32,040 nucleotides of DNA from Coriobacteriia bacterium (GTDB lineage Bacteria; Actinomycetota; Coriobacteriia; Coriobacteriales; Eggerthellaceae). The translations under genes and the position numbers were made by a program. The stretch spans positions 1 through 32,040 of the forward strand of contig JAUNWQ010000017.1 in NCBI GenBank assembly GCA_030540225.1, given 5' to 3'. The notes beneath the pieces were generated by a model. The model was not told the origin of the DNA. It saw only the letters and a program-made list of their open reading frames with translations, and made no database searches. Shown here one piece after another: positions 29,485-32,040 of this stretch; the stretch's first letter is position 1, and each line of letters begins with the position of its first letter.

Positions 29485-30761
29485 GGCAGCTCGACGTATT
29501 TCTGGGGGATAACCTGATCGGGCATGTTATCGAGAACCGCAAGGGAGGACGCTTCGAGTACGAGCGGTCGGTCGTCGATAAGCTCGCTGGTCGGCCAGTA
29601 CTCTCGATGGCGTTTCCCGCGAAGGATCGCCCGTTCGGCGAGGCAAAGACCTCTGCATGGTTCAACGGTCTGCTTCCCGAGGGAAACCGTCGCGACGAGA
29701 TCTGCAGGAGCCTTGGTGTTTCGCCCTACGATTGGATCGGCCTTCTTGCCGAGATAGGCTGGGAGTGTGCTGGTGCTGTGAGGGTGTTTGAGTGCGGCCG
29801 CAAGAGAACTCGTGAATTGCGGTTCGAGGCGATTTCCCCATCGGCGCTAGCCGAAAAGCTCTCGAGCGTTACGGAGCGGCTTCCGCAAGCGGAGAGCGGA
29901 TTGTTTCGCATGTCGCTTGGCGGATTCCAGGAGAAGATGTGCGTTGTTATGCCGAGGATTCCCGAGGGCGCGCGCTTCGTCACTGCCGATGACGTCCTGC
30001 TGCCGATGGACGACAGTCCCAGCACGCATATCCTTAAACCTGAAAGCGAACATTACCCTGGCTTGGCGGAGTCCGAGGCCTGGGCCGTGACGGCAGCCGG
30101 GCACGCGGCGCGTGCGTCTAGGGTGGCTCTGCTCGACTTGGACGACGCACCGGGCACGCTTGTGGTCGAACGCTATGACAGAATTGTCGATGACGTCTCC
30201 AAGCGTGTAGTTAGACTTCATCAAGAGGACGCTTGTCAAGCGCTTGGAATCGATCCGCACGGCAAGTACGCCGCCGCGAGCGCGCCTAAGGGCGATGATC
30301 CAACGTATGCCGCAATCGCCGACTTGCTGCAGAAGTTCTCTCCCGACCCCGAGAGTGAGAAGGAAGAGTTGTTGCGCCAGCTCGTTGCGAATCTGGTGCT
30401 TGGAAATTGGGACGCGCACGCCAAGAACACGTCGTTTCTCTACCGCGAGCAGATGGTTCCCACGCTCGCGCCGCTCTATGATGTGGTGCCCATCGCCGAG
30501 GTTGAGCCCCGGACGGAGATCCTTTCCATGCGCGTCAACGGGGTGATAGACCCTGCGAAGTTAACGAGGAACGATGTTGTCGCCGAGGCCTCTGCCTGGG
30601 GGTTGGACACGGTGTGCGCAGAGGAGGTTATAGACTGCGCGCTCCAGAATCTCGAGGAGGGAATTCGCATTGCGTCGATAGCGTACTCGGGTGCTGCGGC
30701 CCGCCATGAGGCCAAAGCCTTGGGAAGGGTATGCAGGCTGAAAAGGGATTCTTGCCCTTGA
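29481..30761 (+). CDS. hipA: HipA-family serine/threonine kinase toxin
   Basis: HipA-type kinases phosphorylate translation factors, such as GltX in E. coli, and induce dormancy. The 426 residues carry the N-terminal subdomain (LSMAFPAKDRPFGEAKTSAWFNGLLPEG), MSLGGFQEK with Ser145 matching the autophosphorylated Ser150 of E. coli HipA, the nucleotide-binding ILKPE, GNWDAHAKN with Asp311 matching the catalytic Asp309, and LYDV with Asp334 matching Asp332. Those equivalences are by position and motif. It is coupled to hipB by a four-base overlap. Target unknown. The pair stands alone between the dxs operon and amt, a typical position for a horizontally acquired toxin-antitoxin module. Confidence 0.93.
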   Translation: MRQLDVFLGDNLIGHVIENRKGGRFEYERSVVDKLAGRPVLSMAFPAKDRPFGEAKTSAWFNGLLPEGNRRDEICRSLGVSPYDWIGLLAEIGWECAGAVRVFECGRKRTRELRFEAISPSALAEKLSSVTERLPQAESGLFRMSLGGFQEKMCVVMPRIPEGARFVTADDVLLPMDDSPSTHILKPESEHYPGLAESEAWAVTAAGHAARASRVALLDLDDAPGTLVVERYDRIVDDVSKRVVRLHQEDACQALGIDPHGKYAAASAPKGDDPTYAAIADLLQKFSPDPESEKEELLRQLVANLVLGNWDAHAKNTSFLYREQMVPTLAPLYDVVPIAEVEPRTEILSMRVNGVIDPAKLTRNDVVAEASAWGLDTVCAEEVIDCALQNLEEGIRIASIAYSGAAARHEAKALGRVCRLKRDSCP

Positions 30762-30856
30762 GACGGCGGCTCCATAAGCGAGCGGCGGCACTCCAAGAAC
30801 GGGGGGCACCAACCCCCACCTCATCGGCGAGCGGCGTCCTGAAATCCGCTTGAAAC

Positions 30857-30896
30857 AATAACCCTAGGCCAAGTGACCTGGGGTTATTTCTTTTTT
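30857..30896 (+). terminator. Strong intrinsic terminator after hipA
   Basis: aataaccctagg (30857-30868) pairs with cctggggttatt (30877-30888) over 12 positions with one G-U and an 8-base loop, followed by tcttttttg. It is the best terminator in the window. In 30762-31038 the rest shows only a ggggg/ccccc hairpin at 30801-30817 and the amt leader. Confidence 0.9.
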
Positions 30897-31038
30897 GTTT
30901 CGCTCGCGCTTCCCGTTTGTTACGGTGCGTTTGAATGAACGTTAACACTGGGCATCGCGCCGTTTGAGCGCGTCTTCTGGTGCGATTATCTTCCCTGTCA
31001 TACAGATGCACGTTAGTGAGATCAGAGGAGGTAATGCA

Positions 31039-32040
31039 ATGTTTGACACAGGATCAACGGCATTCATGATCGTTTGCGCCATGCTCGTCCTGCTCATGAC
31101 GCCCGGCCTCGCGTTCTTCTACGGCGGCCTTTCGCGTCGCAAGAACGTGGTTAACACGATGGTCATGGTGTTCGGAGTTATTGGCATCGTTGCAATCACG
31201 TGGACGATTTGCGGATGGTCGTTCGCCTACGGCGGAGACGGTTCGATCCCCTTTTTCGGGGGCTTTGATCAGCTGGGCTTCTTAAGCGGCACGAGCGATA
31301 TGCTTGCTGAAGCCGAAGCAGTTCCCGAAGACGCGGTTTATCCGTCCATCATCGACTTCGTCTTCCAGATGGCCTTCTGCATGATCACCACGGCTATCAT
31401 CACTGGCTCCCTTGCAGGCCGCATGAAGTTCGGCGCAGTGTGCGCGTTCGTGGCCATTTGGACCATCGTGGTGTACCCGCCGCTGGCGCACATGGTCTGG
31501 GGCGGCGACGGCTCCCTCATCGGCGACACCATCGGCGCGCTCGACTTCGCAGGTGGCGACGTTGTCCACATCTCCTCCGGCTTGACCGGCCTTATCCTCT
31601 GCCTGCTTTTGGGCAAGCGCAAGGGCTTCGGCATGATGAGCTACCGCCCGCACAACGTTCCCTTCGTTGCCCTGGGTGCTGCGCTTCTGTGGTTCGGCTG
31701 GTTCGGCTTCAACGCCGGCTCCCAGTTCGCTGCTGATGGCGTTGCGGGCCTCGCCCTCATCAACACGGTCGTCGCCTCCGGCGCGGCGCTCGTTTCCTGG
31801 ATGATCGTCGAGCGCGTGAAGGTCGGCAAGCCCACCCTCGTTGGCGCTGCCACTGGTCTTGTCGCAGGCCTCGTCGTTATCACCCCTGCTGCCGGCTTCG
31901 TTGAGCCTTGGGCTGCAATTATCATGGGCCTCATCGTGTCCCCGATCTGCTACTTCGCAATTTCCTTCTGCACGGCGAAGATCGGCTACGACGACGCGCT
32001 TGACGCGTTCGGTTGCCACTGCGTCGGCGGCATCGTCGGC
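31039..32040 (+). CDS. amt: Ammonium channel AmtB (3' truncated by the window)
   Basis: Amt trimers conduct NH3/NH4+ across the inner membrane. The 334 visible residues begin MFDTGSTAFMIVCAMLVLLMTPGLAFFYGGLSRRKNVVNTM, the family start, and include IVYP-type helix 4 (VVYPPLAHMVWGGDGSL), DFAGGDVVHISSGLTGL with the first pore His, FGWFGFNAGS, and DDALDAFGCHCVGGIVG with the second pore His. The ATG at 31039 has a strong agaggaggt site 6 bases away; an ATG at 31034 is out of frame. The leader has a weak TTGAGC/TATCTT pair near 30964-30992. A glnB/glnK gene often follows and would lie outside the window. Confidence 0.96.
   Translation, partial: MFDTGSTAFMIVCAMLVLLMTPGLAFFYGGLSRRKNVVNTMVMVFGVIGIVAITWTICGWSFAYGGDGSIPFFGGFDQLGFLSGTSDMLAEAEAVPEDAVYPSIIDFVFQMAFCMITTAIITGSLAGRMKFGAVCAFVAIWTIVVYPPLAHMVWGGDGSLIGDTIGALDFAGGDVVHISSGLTGLILCLLLGKRKGFGMMSYRPHNVPFVALGAALLWFGWFGFNAGSQFAADGVAGLALINTVVASGAALVSWMIVERVKVGKPTLVGAATGLVAGLVVITPAAGFVEPWAAIIMGLIVSPICYFAISFCTAKIGYDDALDAFGCHCVGGIVG

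Overview
The window is high-GC, densely packed bacterial DNA. Its gene content fits an anaerobic actinobacterium of the class Coriobacteriia, probably Eggerthellaceae. The basis is a 2-enoate-reductase-like Fe-S flavoprotein, a two-gene pyruvate carboxylase, a ferrous-iron FeoAB fusion and an actinobacterial-looking ABC-F protein. The taxonomy is inferred; no rRNA is present to settle it. I see no tRNA, rRNA, CRISPR array, phage or complete insertion sequence.

Layout. 1-1043: 3' part of an OYE/dienoyl-CoA-reductase-type flavoprotein. 1044-1689: a gene-free stretch with a duplicated gene end, a terminator-like hairpin, a C-rich tract and a large inverted repeat that could be a structured RNA. 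1690-2529: an XRE regulator fused to a zinc ribbon and a TipAS-like drug-sensing domain. 2851-4392: prs and pth. 4695-6068: a drug-efflux-type MFS transporter. 6339-7091: an unknown lipoprotein. 7283-9118: an ABC-F ATPase, convergent with a YdjC/ChbG-type deacetylase (9128-10036). The deacetylase is divergent from a GT-C membrane glycosyltransferase (10153-12045), and a strong palindrome lies between them. 12368-13687: an AzgA-type purine permease with a structured leader. 14010-15515: an SDR convergent with a beta-carbonic anhydrase. 15636-18015: an IMPACT-family protein and a tandem PPK2. 18265-19065: a Cof-type HAD phosphatase. 19205-21736: FeoAB. 21806-22318: a PEBP-like protein.

22517-29018 is one apparent operon: carboxyltransferase-BCCP fusion, biotin carboxylase, Asp23/YqhY-like protein, nusB, xseB, dxs. 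The order resembles the Bacillus subtilis accB-accC-yqhY-nusB-(folD-xseA)-xseB-(ispA)-dxs cluster, but here accB is fused to the 3' end of a pyruvate/oxaloacetate carboxyltransferase gene. A perfect Shine-Dalgarno and an in-frame GTG sit exactly at the fusion point, so free AccB could also be made from inside the long gene. This is the most interesting prediction in the window. 29248-30761 is a hipBA toxin-antitoxin pair behind an AT-rich promoter. From 31039 an ammonium channel (amt) runs off the end.

A second recurring oddity is that three unrelated genes (ending at 1043, 6068 and 19065) are each followed by a second copy of their own 3' end, 31-66 bases downstream.
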